A stretch of 6,289 nt of DNA from Bacteroidales bacterium (GTDB lineage: Bacteria > Bacteroidota > Bacteroidia > Bacteroidales > WCHB1-69). The stretch is taken from contig JALNYF010000080.1 of assembly GCA_023229985.1 (NCBI GenBank), forward strand, positions 1 through 6,289, in the 5' to 3' direction. The notes under the pieces are model-generated. The model ran no database searches, was not told the origin of the DNA, and saw only the letters and a program-made list of their open reading frames with translations. The position numbers and the translations under genes were made by a program. Position 1 is the stretch's first letter; every line of letters begins with the position of its first letter. Positions 1-6,244 of the stretch are shown piece after piece.

Positions 1-1
1 C

Positions 2-703
2 GATGGTACTGCCTCTGTTTTAGGCGATAGCCTTAATATTTATACCTATTCATGGTCATCGGCTTATAATCCGAATGCTTCTGTCAATGACCAGTTGTTT
101 GCCGGCGACTATACCGTGAGCGTGGATGATGGCATTTGCGCCGTGACCATGCCGTTCTCTATCGGAAATATTCCCGGACCTCACGCCGAGTTCACCGTTA
201 ACCCGTCTGTATTTTTACAAGGTAGTGCTGATTCCCGTTTTTCAGACCTCTCTGACGGCAGTGTCGTTAACTGGTTGTACGATTTCGGAGACGGTGGCTT
301 CTCTAATCAACAAAATCCTATCCACCTCTTTGAAAATGAAGGCGAATATGCTGTCGTGCTTACAGTTACTGATGAAAATAATTGTATTGATACCGCCATG
401 CAGCCCGTTACCGTTATCCCCAATGTCATCATTTATGTGCCGAATGCGTTTACTCCTAACGCTGATGGTATTAACGACATCTGGATGCCTATTTTGACTA
501 ATATGATGGGAAACAATTATTTGCTTATCATTTATAGTCGATGGGGTGAAATAATTTTCAAATCCAATGACACAAATGTAGGTTGGGACGGTACGTGCAA
601 CGGAAAACCCGCACCACCCGAAGTTTATACTTATATGATTGAGTATTATAACTTAATGGGTAAAAAGGAAATCAAAACAGGAATTGTAACCTTGGTACGC
701 TAA
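2..703 (+). CDS. 3' end of T9SS-secreted adhesin-like protein (SprB-like repeat, PKD, gliding-motility C-terminal domain)
   Basis: The frame is open from base 2 to the TAA ending at 703, giving 233 residues; the true start lies left of the window. Residues about 1-55, with an AGDYTVSVDDG-type motif, resemble a SprB repeat. Residues about 61-138 are a PKD domain, with WLYDFGDGGFS, NPIHLF and YAVVLTVTDENNCIDT. Residues about 144-233 begin YVPNAFTPNADGINDIW and run through IIYSRWGEIIF and GWDGTCNGKP, the hallmark of the gliding-motility-associated (CHU_C) C-terminal domain. In known members this domain directs export by the type IX system as a type-B signal, so the mature protein is expected at the cell surface or outside. 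PKD and SprB-like modules suggest adhesion, but the ligand cannot be told. A TTG at 95 is only an internal codon, because homologous-looking sequence continues upstream of it. Confidence 0.9.
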   Translation, partial: DGTASVLGDSLNIYTYSWSSAYNPNASVNDQLFAGDYTVSVDDGICAVTMPFSIGNIPGPHAEFTVNPSVFLQGSADSRFSDLSDGSVVNWLYDFGDGGFSNQQNPIHLFENEGEYAVVLTVTDENNCIDTAMQPVTVIPNVIIYVPNAFTPNADGINDIWMPILTNMMGNNYLLIIYSRWGEIIFKSNDTNVGWDGTCNGKPAPPEVYTYMIEYYNLMGKKEIKTGIVTLVR

Positions 704-722
704 CAAATATGAACTTTTTGAT

Positions 723-772
723 GTTTTTTGTCAGATTTTTCCACCGAAAAATGGAAAAATCTGACAAAAAAC
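723..772. repeat. Perfect 21-bp inverted repeat, hairpin after the T9SS cargo gene
   Basis: Arms 723-743 and 752-772 are exact reverse complements, separated by an 8-base loop. The hairpin lies 19 bases after the stop of the secreted-protein gene and 67 bases before the next chosen start. The arm bases are AT-rich with T runs inside the left arm, and no T tract follows the right arm. It is therefore not a textbook intrinsic terminator. It may still end or stabilise the upstream transcript. Confidence 0.75.
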
Positions 773-839
773 GATTCATGACAGAATATTTTCCCGCTGA
801 ACGCGTTTAATACAAATGATTATTCATAAAATAAAAATA

Positions 840-1295
840 ATGAAAAATTCTACCCGTCTGTTGTTGGTGATGCTATTGGTTTTGGGAACGTCTTCGTGTC
901 GATATGAAGATGGTCCTTATATCAGTTTCTCATCTCCCGAAACGCGCTTGGTTGGCTATTGGAAATTATCTAAAACCGAATTGAACGGCAATGAAGTAAC
1001 CACACCGTCCAACATTTCCAACATGCCCGGAAATTATTTCGCGTTCTTTATTGAGAGAATGCTAGCGGTGACCACCGTAAAAGATGGCGTTATCACCGAA
1101 TCCGTTTCCGGATATTGGGAGTTTCAAAATAATGAAAAAGAACTAATTGTCAATTTTGTTTTAGCGAATAAAAAATATAGTTATATCGCTGAAATAAAGC
1201 GACTAACGAAGAAAGAATTAGTTTATGAATATACCGATGAAAATGGGGATACGTGGAATCTTACTTTCGATAGCCGCTCAAATTTGTATTATTAA
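840..1295 (+). CDS. Lipocalin-like lipoprotein
   Basis: This predicted lipoprotein has 151 residues from ATG 840. The N-terminus MKNSTRLLLVMLLVLGTSSC is a lipoprotein signal peptide with the lipidated cysteine at position 20, so the mature protein should be anchored in the cell envelope. After the cysteine, a PETRLVGYWKLSKTELNG segment followed by alternating beta-like stretches resembles the small lipocalin-like lipoproteins of Bacteroidetes. The ligand and role are unknown. An in-frame ATG at 816 adds eight residues. I prefer 840 because the A-rich stretch just before it suits Bacteroidetes initiation and it gives a compact signal peptide, but 816 remains possible. The stop is two bases before the next gene, so this looks like the first gene of a four-gene operon. 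No clear TAnnTTTG promoter box was seen upstream. Confidence 0.82.
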   Translation: MKNSTRLLLVMLLVLGTSSCRYEDGPYISFSSPETRLVGYWKLSKTELNGNEVTTPSNISNMPGNYFAFFIERMLAVTTVKDGVITESVSGYWEFQNNEKELIVNFVLANKKYSYIAEIKRLTKKELVYEYTDENGDTWNLTFDSRSNLYY

Positions 1296-1297
1296 TC

Positions 1298-1477
1298 ATG
1301 ATAAAGATTAAACAATTAATAAAATTAGTCGTTATTTCGGGGCTGATATTCTCTTTTGTAGCATGTCAGACCAAGATTTATGGCGCACGTAAACATAGAA
1401 AAGACCGTAATTGCGGTTGTGAAATGCAGTACCCGACTTCTTGCGATGATAATTTGACAACATTGCAACAATATTAA
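1298..1477 (+). CDS. Small cysteine-rich lipoprotein (59 aa)
   Basis: ATG 1298 to TAA 1477 encodes 59 residues. The start MIKIKQLIKLVVISGLIF followed by SFVAC is a lipoprotein signal peptide with the lipobox cysteine at position 23. The mature part is only about 37 residues: a basic patch (ARKHRKDR, residues 30-37), then NCGC (cysteines 39 and 41), a further cysteine at 49 and a polar tail. The gene sits two bases after the lipocalin-like gene and one base before the yitT-family gene, in a different frame from the first, and has a clean signal sequence; this argues for a real gene despite its size. The function is unknown. Three cysteines beyond the lipidated one could bind a metal or form a disulfide, but that is inference. 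It is easily missed by length cutoffs of 60 residues or more. Confidence 0.78.
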   Translation: MIKIKQLIKLVVISGLIFSFVACQTKIYGARKHRKDRNCGCEMQYPTSCDDNLTTLQQY

Positions 1478-1478
1478 A

Positions 1479-2342
1479 ATGAGACCAAAGGAATTATTAA
1501 AAGAAATCAAGAACTATTTTTTTATTTGCGTCGGCTTGGCAATTTTTTCTTTTGGGTGGACGGCGTTTCTGATTCCCAGCGAAATTACCGGTGGCGGAAT
1601 CAGCGGTATTGCCGCTATCCTTTATTTTGCTACCGGCACAATCCCTGTCGGTATCAGCACTTTTGTTTTTAATATTATTTTGGTCGCGATTGCTTGGAAA
1701 GTCCTGGGACGGAAATTCTGCATCAATACGATCATTTGTACCGTTATTTTGTCCGTGTTTATGACGCTCGGGCAGTACTTGTTCCCCGAACCGTTAGTCG
1801 CTAATGACCCTTTCATGTGCGCCATGATTGGTGCTGCCTTATCCGGTGTGGGGGTTGGACTTGCCTTGACATACGGCGGAAATACCGGCGGTACCGACAT
1901 TATCGTTTTGATGGTCTCTAAGTATCGAAATATCTCTTACGGGCGCGTAACGTTATATCTTAATATTTTCATCGTCCTCTCTTCTTATTTTATCGTACAA
2001 TCTTTAGACCGCTTGGTTTACAGTACGGTCGTGTTGTTCGTTTATATTTTTATTTCGGATATAGTCATTGACGGTTACAAACAGACTTTTCAATTTATGG
2101 TTTTTTCTTCAAAAAATAAGGAAATTGCTGAAAAAATTAATACCGATTTGCATCGTGGAGCCACGTTTTTAAAAGGTAGCGGCAGTTTCAACAAACAGGA
2201 AACCAATGTATTGCTCATTATTGCGCATCGTACCGATAAAATGAACATTATCAGGATAATAAAAGAAGTTGATAGTAGTGCTTTTATTTCTATTTCAAAG
2301 GTGCAAAGTGTTTTTGGTAAAAATTTTGAACGAATACGCTAA
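1479..2342 (+). CDS. YitT-family membrane protein (YitT membrane domain plus DUF2179)
   Basis: A 287-residue integral membrane protein of the YitT family. Residues about 13-198 hold six or seven hydrophobic segments (roughly 13-32, 40-52, 56-76, 82-101, 111-131, 156-175, 179-197). Glycine-rich family motifs are visible: GGGISG at 38-43 and GGNTGGTDII at 133-142. Residues about 205-283 form the cytoplasmic DUF2179 domain, with RGATFLKGSGSF and an SISKVQSVFGKNF ending. The length matches the usual 280-290. The family is thought to act at the inner membrane, possibly in transport, but its substrate is not established. The start at 1479 is one base after the previous stop, and the L-serine ammonia-lyase follows 11 bases downstream, so co-transcription is likely. 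That neighbour makes an amino-acid-related role worth testing but does not prove it. Confidence 0.93.
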   Translation: MRPKELLKEIKNYFFICVGLAIFSFGWTAFLIPSEITGGGISGIAAILYFATGTIPVGISTFVFNIILVAIAWKVLGRKFCINTIICTVILSVFMTLGQYLFPEPLVANDPFMCAMIGAALSGVGVGLALTYGGNTGGTDIIVLMVSKYRNISYGRVTLYLNIFIVLSSYFIVQSLDRLVYSTVVLFVYIFISDIVIDGYKQTFQFMVFSSKNKEIAEKINTDLHRGATFLKGSGSFNKQETNVLLIIAHRTDKMNIIRIIKEVDSSAFISISKVQSVFGKNFERIR

Positions 2343-2353
2343 GGCGTAAAACT

Positions 2354-3532
2354 ATGGAAACAATTAAACATATTTTTAAAATTGGGTTGGGACCGTCCAG
2401 TTCGCATACGATGGGACCGGTGAAGGCGGCACATACATTTTTATTATTGGCTCCCGGTGCTGAGCGTTACGAGGTTACGTTGTACGGCAGTTTGGCGGCT
2501 ACCGGCAGAGGTCACTTGACCGATGTGGCGTTAGCGACTGCTTTTGAAAACCGTCAATGGAAAATTATTTGGAAACCAGAAATCTTTTTGCCCCAACATC
2601 CTAACGGAATAGAGTTTGTAGCTTATGGCAATGACGGAACGCCGATCTTGAAAAAACAATATTTCAGCGTGGGTGGGGGAGATATTTCTGAAACCGGCAT
2701 GCGTTTCGATGACCGGCGCATATATACTTATTCTACGATGAATGACATTTTGAATTATATTGGTAATCGAAAATTGTGGGAGTATGTGGCAGAGTGTGAG
2801 GGACCTGATATTTGGGATTATTTGTCGGAGGTTTGGCAGCAGATGCAGTTGAGTATTCGGAACGGCTTGGAGCGTGAGAGTACGTTGCCCGGGGCGTTGC
2901 AGTTGCCGCGCAAGGCTTCTACCATGTTCTCGTGCGTGCATGGCTTGAACTCTTCTTTACAGCGGCGTTATACGACTGCGGTCTATGCCTTTGCTGCCGC
3001 GGAAGAAAATGCCAGCGGACAGACTATTGTGACGGCTCCCACATGTGGTTCTTGTGGGGTGCTTCCGGCTGTATTATACACGTATTATGAGTTTTACGAA
3101 AAAAACGATAAGAAAATCCTGCACGCATTGGCTACGGCGGGTTTGATTGCGAATTTGATTAAATACAATGCCTCCATTAGTGGCGCGGAAGTGGGCTGTC
3201 AGGGCGAAGTAGGGGCGGCGTGTGCGATGGCTGCCGGTGCCTTCTGCCAACTGATGGGCGGCTCGTCATATCAAGTTGAATATGCTGCCGAAATGGGTTT
3301 GGAACACCACTTGGGACTGACCTGCGACCCCGTCTGCGGATTAGTGCAAGTGCCTTGTATTGAACGTAATGCCTTTGCTTCCATACGTGCCATCGATGCT
3401 GCCATCTTTGCCCTCATCTCCGATGGTAAACATCTTATCAGCTTCGACCGTGTTGTCCGCGTTATGAAAGCCACTGGACACGACCTGCCACCCCTTTATA
3501 AGGAAACATCTATGGGCGGGTTGGCGTTGTAG
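2354..3532 (+). CDS. sdaA: L-serine ammonia-lyase, single-chain iron-sulfur type
   Basis: This cytoplasmic enzyme deaminates L-serine to pyruvate and ammonia using an oxygen-sensitive [4Fe-4S] cluster rather than pyridoxal phosphate. It has 392 residues, with a beta domain at about 3-145 starting KIGLGPSSSHTMGP and an alpha domain at about 155-390 carrying TAPTCGSCGVLPA, GCQGEVG, CDPVCGLVQVPCIERNA and the ending KETSMGGLAL. Cysteines 282, 324 and 335 are spaced 42 and 11 residues apart, the same spacing as the cluster ligands known from E. coli SdaA (343, 385, 396). The chain is about 60 residues shorter than the E. coli enzyme, mainly N-terminal to these cysteines, but the conserved motifs are intact. 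It is the last gene of the tight operon, 11 bases after yitT. An extra cysteine at 328 within CDPVC is noted. Confidence 0.95.
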   Translation: METIKHIFKIGLGPSSSHTMGPVKAAHTFLLLAPGAERYEVTLYGSLAATGRGHLTDVALATAFENRQWKIIWKPEIFLPQHPNGIEFVAYGNDGTPILKKQYFSVGGGDISETGMRFDDRRIYTYSTMNDILNYIGNRKLWEYVAECEGPDIWDYLSEVWQQMQLSIRNGLERESTLPGALQLPRKASTMFSCVHGLNSSLQRRYTTAVYAFAAAEENASGQTIVTAPTCGSCGVLPAVLYTYYEFYEKNDKKILHALATAGLIANLIKYNASISGAEVGCQGEVGAACAMAAGAFCQLMGGSSYQVEYAAEMGLEHHLGLTCDPVCGLVQVPCIERNAFASIRAIDAAIFALISDGKHLISFDRVVRVMKATGHDLPPLYKETSMGGLAL

Positions 3533-3566
3533 AAATGCGGTCTGATGAATATTAGAAAATAGGAAC

Positions 3567-3623
3567 GCGGACGTTTCGTCCGCAAATGTAGAGATGCAAA
3601 AATATTGCATCTGATATTTTTGC
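3567..3623. repeat. Compound hairpin element downstream of the serine dehydratase
   Basis: Three inverted repeats are packed together. A GC-rich one has arms 3567-3573 and 3577-3583 (GCGGACG / CGTCCGC, 3-base loop). A second has arms 3592-3599 and 3605-3612 (AGATGCAA / TTGCATCT). A third has arms 3596-3605 and 3614-3623 (GCAAAAATAT / ATATTTTTGC). The second and third share bases, so only one can form at a time. The element starts 34 bases after the sdaA stop. It resembles short interspersed hairpin repeats common in Bacteroidetes intergenic DNA and may double as a transcript end, although there is no clean T tract. Confidence 0.5.
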
Positions 3624-3880
3624 TGTCCGGTCAATTGATTGATTACCGTTTATTCAACATAACGAAGTCTCTTAACCCAATCTATTTATTTTTCTCAACT
3701 TTTCTTTGTCTTGCCAAAGAACTGACGCAGCAAGTGAGTGCAAAAGTCAAACTTGTTTGCTTTTGCCGGACATTCCGCCCACCATGGCAGTCGTGGTGGC
3801 TATTTTATCTTAGTACATGACATTTTTATTTTTGCTTAAATTATTGAAAATAAATATATTAAGCAGAATGGTTTATTGAG
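3624..3880. other. Gene-free stretch, probably non-coding
   Basis: No convincing gene is visible here. One 71-codon open frame (3605-3820, +) begins inside the hairpin element, has no recognisable domain and has a composition unlike its neighbours. Weak 6-7 bp inverted repeats occur at 3779-3784 / 3794-3799 and 3833-3839 / 3859-3865. It may be decayed repeat or gene remnant DNA. Confidence 0.45.
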
Positions 3881-3882
3881 CA

Positions 3883-3975
3883 GCCCCGCAGGGGCAAGAT
3901 TTTCAGTAACCCCAGACCAAGACGGAGTCCGCAGTCTGGGGTGGTGGCGGTGCGGTAGCCAAGGCGCGGCACGCT
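3883..3975. repeat. GC-rich hairpin island, candidate interspersed repeat
   Basis: A GC-rich island in AT-rich surroundings. It contains a hairpin with arms GCCCC 3883-3887 and GGGGC 3891-3895. A second, stronger one has arms ACCCCAGAC 3909-3917 and GTCTGGGGT 3934-3942 around a 16-base loop. A GC-rich tail runs to about 3975. No protein family is recognisable in either strand. The layout suggests a mobile or dispersed repeat unit, which is an inference because only one copy lies in this window. Confidence 0.45.
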
Positions 3976-4005
3976 GCACAACTTTATCAACAATAGATAA
4001 AATAG

Positions 4006-4038
4006 AAACACCTTGAAAGTTTGACTCTCAGGGTGTTT
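4006..4038. terminator. Possible bidirectional terminator hairpin
   Basis: Arms 4006-4016 and 4028-4038 pair over 11 positions with one G-U, around an 11-base loop; the AAACACC / GGTGTTT ends are characteristic. The T-rich bases in the right arm on the plus strand, and the T-rich sequence that follows on the minus strand, fit a bidirectional terminator between convergent genes. It lies about 475 bases from the sdaA stop and about 235 bases past the FISUMP gene stop, so which transcript it ends is unclear. Confidence 0.4.
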
Positions 4039-4236
4039 TATTGTGAGGTGTTTCGTTGAATTCCTATGATGTTTTACTGTTTTTTCTATCAATGAGTTAT
4101 CATAATATTTGCGTTAGTAAATTTACGGTATATTTATATTCCTTAGTAAATAAGAATATCTCCAAAAGTAAATCGTAACACGATTTGCAAACAGGTAAAT
4201 CACTATGTAATTCCATTTTTTTGCAAAAAATTTTGA

Positions 4237-4258
4237 TGGGGCTGCGCCCTATACCCCA
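4237..4258 (-). terminator. Possible terminator of the FISUMP lipoprotein gene
   Basis: On the minus strand, 15 bases after the stop codon, a GC-rich hairpin can form either as TGGGG/CCCCA (4254-4258 with 4237-4241) or as GGGC/GCCC (4246-4249 with 4239-4242). A run of six T follows six bases after the stem (4230-4225 on the minus strand). Position and shape fit an intrinsic terminator, but the stem is short and the T run is not adjacent. Confidence 0.4.
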
Positions 4259-4273
4259 AATAGTCAAAGTGTC

Positions 4274-5269
4274 TTAATCCCTAATACAGCGAACAGAAAA
4301 ACCTACCTCCTTACGGTGGCTGCCCCTGTAGACATCGCTGGTATTGTAGAACATGAGCCGGATCCAGGCGTTACTGGTACTGTTCTCGGTAGCACTCCAC
4401 CAGTAACCGTAGTCACCAATGCCGCTGAAACCACCATCGTCGTAACGGTAGCCACCCGGAAAGGCTGTAAAACCGGTTTCGTTGGTTGCACCAATATTGT
4501 CTGCATACCATAAACCAGTGCCAGCTTCAATAGTGCCAATTGCTTTAAGTTTACCCCCGGCAACACTTGTTCCGCCGAGGTAATCGGTTAATTCTGTCCA
4601 TTCTGCATCACTTGGTAAATGCCATCCGGCAGGGCAGGAAATGCACGCAGCTGGCCAATTATATAATACGCCGTAGGTCGAGTAATTTGCTGTTGCTTTG
4701 GCATTTGCTACATTTGTACCTGTACCGCTGTAACCGTAAACATAATAATATGGAGTTGTTTGCGAACCTGTACCGGGATCAACAACGCTTGGTAAATATT
4801 TCAGGTTTTCTGCCATCCATACTTGATTGTCTATAGTTACGATTTGATAAACATTCCCATCGCGGGTGTCTGTAAAGGTATTGGCACTGCCGCCTTGTGT
4901 TGTAAACGACATAGCACTACCATAAGCTGTTCCATTGCTGTTTGTGGCGTAAGCTCTTACATAATAAGTCGTATTGGCTGTTAATCCGCTAATAGCACTT
5001 GTAAAACTACCTGCTCCGGTACCATTTGAAGTTTTATTATCGGCAATAGTTGGGGTTTTGCTTGTACTCCAACATACACCGCGTGCTGTTACTGTTGCTC
5101 CACCGTCCGAAGTGATGTTGCCGCCACTTTTTGCAGTAGTTTGTGTAATGTCAGTAACTGTAGTAGTTGTCAATACGGAGAACTCATCTTTTTTGCAACT
5201 GCTTGCAAATACTAAGAATACTCCCATTAATAATAATGGGAAAATCCAATTGTTTGTTTTTTCTCTCAT
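4274..5269 (-). CDS. FISUMP-domain surface lipoprotein with Fn3-like domain
   Basis: A 331-residue predicted lipoprotein. The signal peptide runs to the lipobox FASSC with cysteine 25, followed by KKDE. Residues about 31-125 form a fibronectin-III-like module (ITQTTAKSGGNIT, ARGVCWSTSKTPT, GLTANTTYYVRAYATNSNGTAYG, SFTT). Residues about 130-331 are a Fibrobacter succinogenes major paralogous (FISUMP) domain: FTDTRDGNVYQIVTIDNQVWMAENL, YGVLYNWPA, CPAGWHLPSDAEWTEL, GYWWSATENS and a terminal VGFSVRCIRD. Cysteines 209, 212 and 328 lie in the domain. The family is often present in many paralogs per genome and is taken to be surface-exposed, but its biochemical function is unknown. The gene stands alone on the minus strand, and no TAnnTTTG promoter box was found in the about 60 bases before it. 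Domain identity is confident; a binding role is inferred from the fold. Confidence 0.93.
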   Translation of the reverse strand: MREKTNNWIFPLLLMGVFLVFASSCKKDEFSVLTTTTVTDITQTTAKSGGNITSDGGATVTARGVCWSTSKTPTIADNKTSNGTGAGSFTSAISGLTANTTYYVRAYATNSNGTAYGSAMSFTTQGGSANTFTDTRDGNVYQIVTIDNQVWMAENLKYLPSVVDPGTGSQTTPYYYVYGYSGTGTNVANAKATANYSTYGVLYNWPAACISCPAGWHLPSDAEWTELTDYLGGTSVAGGKLKAIGTIEAGTGLWYADNIGATNETGFTAFPGGYRYDDGGFSGIGDYGYWWSATENSTSNAWIRLMFYNTSDVYRGSHRKEVGFSVRCIRD

Positions 5270-5367
5270 GACTTTTAAATTTAATTGTTAATACTCATTT
5301 TTACTTATTTGTTTTTTTATGTCTCAATACGGTGTCTGGGTTTTTCCCAATGAACGGTAACGGTTTG

Positions 5368-5472
5368 GCAGCTTTGCGAAGGCGGCGGTTTACTGCGGTT
5401 CGGACGGGTGAGAAAGTTGCAAATTTGCCCGTAACTTTCTGCGAGCCAACACCGCCGCTTTTGCAAAACTGC
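5368..5472. repeat. Nested imperfect palindrome, about 105 bp
   Basis: The outer arms 5368-5389 and 5451-5472 are inverted copies matching at 19 of 22 positions; GGCGGCGGT and ACCGCCGC form the GC core. Inside, 5411-5420 and 5431-5440 pair (AGAAAGTT / AACTTTCT perfect, then one G-U and one G-C), and 5419-5428 is itself a palindrome (GCAAATTTGC). A tandem AACGGT pair sits at 5353-5364, just outside. The whole lies three bases beyond the stop of the minus-strand gene to its right and is much more GC-rich than the flanks. It could be a dispersed repeat, a small MITE-like element or a structured transcript end. Confidence 0.6.
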
Positions 5473-5475
5473 TTG

Positions 5476-6198
5476 TTATGCCTCGTTCATTTCCTCTTTC
5501 TGTTTTTCATTTTCCACAGTACTTAAAATGAGATATAATTTATCTGAGAACTTTAAATCAACAATCAAATTGCTGTTTATCAGCCAAGTTCTTCCGAGCC
5601 ATTCTCTTTCTTCATCTCTTTTAATTTCGTCTGCTTCCCATTCCCCTCTCGAATAATAATCGATACCTAATTCTTTGATTAACTGATTTACACAAAATGA
5701 AATTTCTTTAACCAAAGTTCCTGTTCCGAAAAGATTATTCTCTTTTGTGAAATAAACATGCCCGTTTGAATGTTTAATTAAAACATTAAAGTAACCGTAA
5801 TAGGTGTCTCGTAATCTTTTATAAATGGCAAATTGCTCATCCTCTTCTATTTTATGGATTACATTTTCTTCTGTTTCTCTTTGTTCCAACTCTGTGACAA
5901 GTTCAGAAAAATTGCATTTGCATACTTTATCGTGAATAAAACAAGAAAAATCAGCTAAATAAAACACTTGTGTATCTATTTCGTGAAGATTGTACATAAA
6001 TTTCGTTTTTTTGATAAAATCCTCATCTTTAGAAACTACAATATCACAGAATCCTCCAAAAAATGCATGTTTACTATCATTAATCATATTCATCATTTTT
6101 TGTTTTCTAGGTTTGCCTTGTACAAATCCGAAAAATTCCAATCCATTATACATATCTGTAAATAAATCGTAACGATATTTTATAATACTGCCATATTT
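5476..6198 (-). pseudogene. C-terminal remnant of a PIN-like protein gene, cut by an IS3-family element
   Basis: From the ATG at 6151-6153 the frame encodes 225 residues. It stays open upstream without any ATG, GTG or TTG for 19 more codons until a TAG at 6211-6213 that lies inside the insertion sequence. The pre-Met residues (YGSIIKYRYDLFTD before MYNGLEFFGF) read like natural protein, so the gene probably began further right and was cut near 6198. Residues 26-45 after the Met (DSKHAFFGGFCDIVVSKDED) and the following FIKKTKFMY and TQVF resemble the C-terminal half of PIN-like nuclease domains (DxxH...cD..vs.D). The N-terminal acidic residues of such a domain would lie in the missing part. 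The rest, about 80-225, is unrecognised: charged, with a glutamate/lysine-rich tail. The PIN assignment is tentative. A short product from the internal ATG remains possible. Confidence 0.55.
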
Positions 6199-6228
6199 TG
6201 AGACTGGTAGCTAAGTTAAAAAAAAGAC

Positions 6229-6236
6229 TAATTTTG
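6229..6236 (+). promoter_or_regulatory. Bacteroidetes -7 promoter box (TAATTTTG) for the IS transposase
   Basis: TAATTTTG matches the Bacteroidetes TAnnTTTG consensus exactly. It ends nine bases before the transposase ATG at 6245, so transcription would start within a few bases of the codon and the message would be nearly leaderless. A clear -33 TTTG box is not seen; the spacing would place it in the IS terminus near 6205-6210. Confidence 0.55.
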
Positions 6237-6244
6237 CAACCATT

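Noticed and set aside
95..97. TTG as start of the first gene
   Set aside because: The frame is open to the window edge with SprB-repeat-like sequence before it, so the gene starts outside the window.
2531..2941. 136-codon minus-strand frame inside sdaA
   Set aside because: It is antisense to a conserved enzyme gene; no recognisable protein.
3605..3820. 71-codon plus-strand open frame after sdaA
   Set aside because: It starts inside a hairpin repeat, shows no domain or signal peptide and has an odd composition; most likely chance or decayed sequence.
3859..4092. 77-codon minus-strand open frame
   Set aside because: It runs through the GC-rich hairpin island and a terminator-like hairpin; its peptide looks like translated repeat DNA.
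4114..4200. CRISPR-like array from repeated GTAAAT
   Set aside because: Units are only 6-9 bases and spacing varies between 22 and 29; no true repeat-spacer structure.
4974..5291. 105-codon plus-strand frame opposite the FISUMP gene
   Set aside because: It is antisense to a confidently identified lipoprotein gene, and its valine/proline-rich peptide is a complement artefact.
5332..5526. 64-codon plus-strand open frame
   Set aside because: It coincides with the nested palindrome and overlaps the end of the minus-strand gene; no protein features.
5968..6172. Two overlapping plus-strand frames of 60-65 codons
   Set aside because: Both are antisense to the PIN-like reading frame, low complexity and rich in phenylalanine/isoleucine from AT bias.
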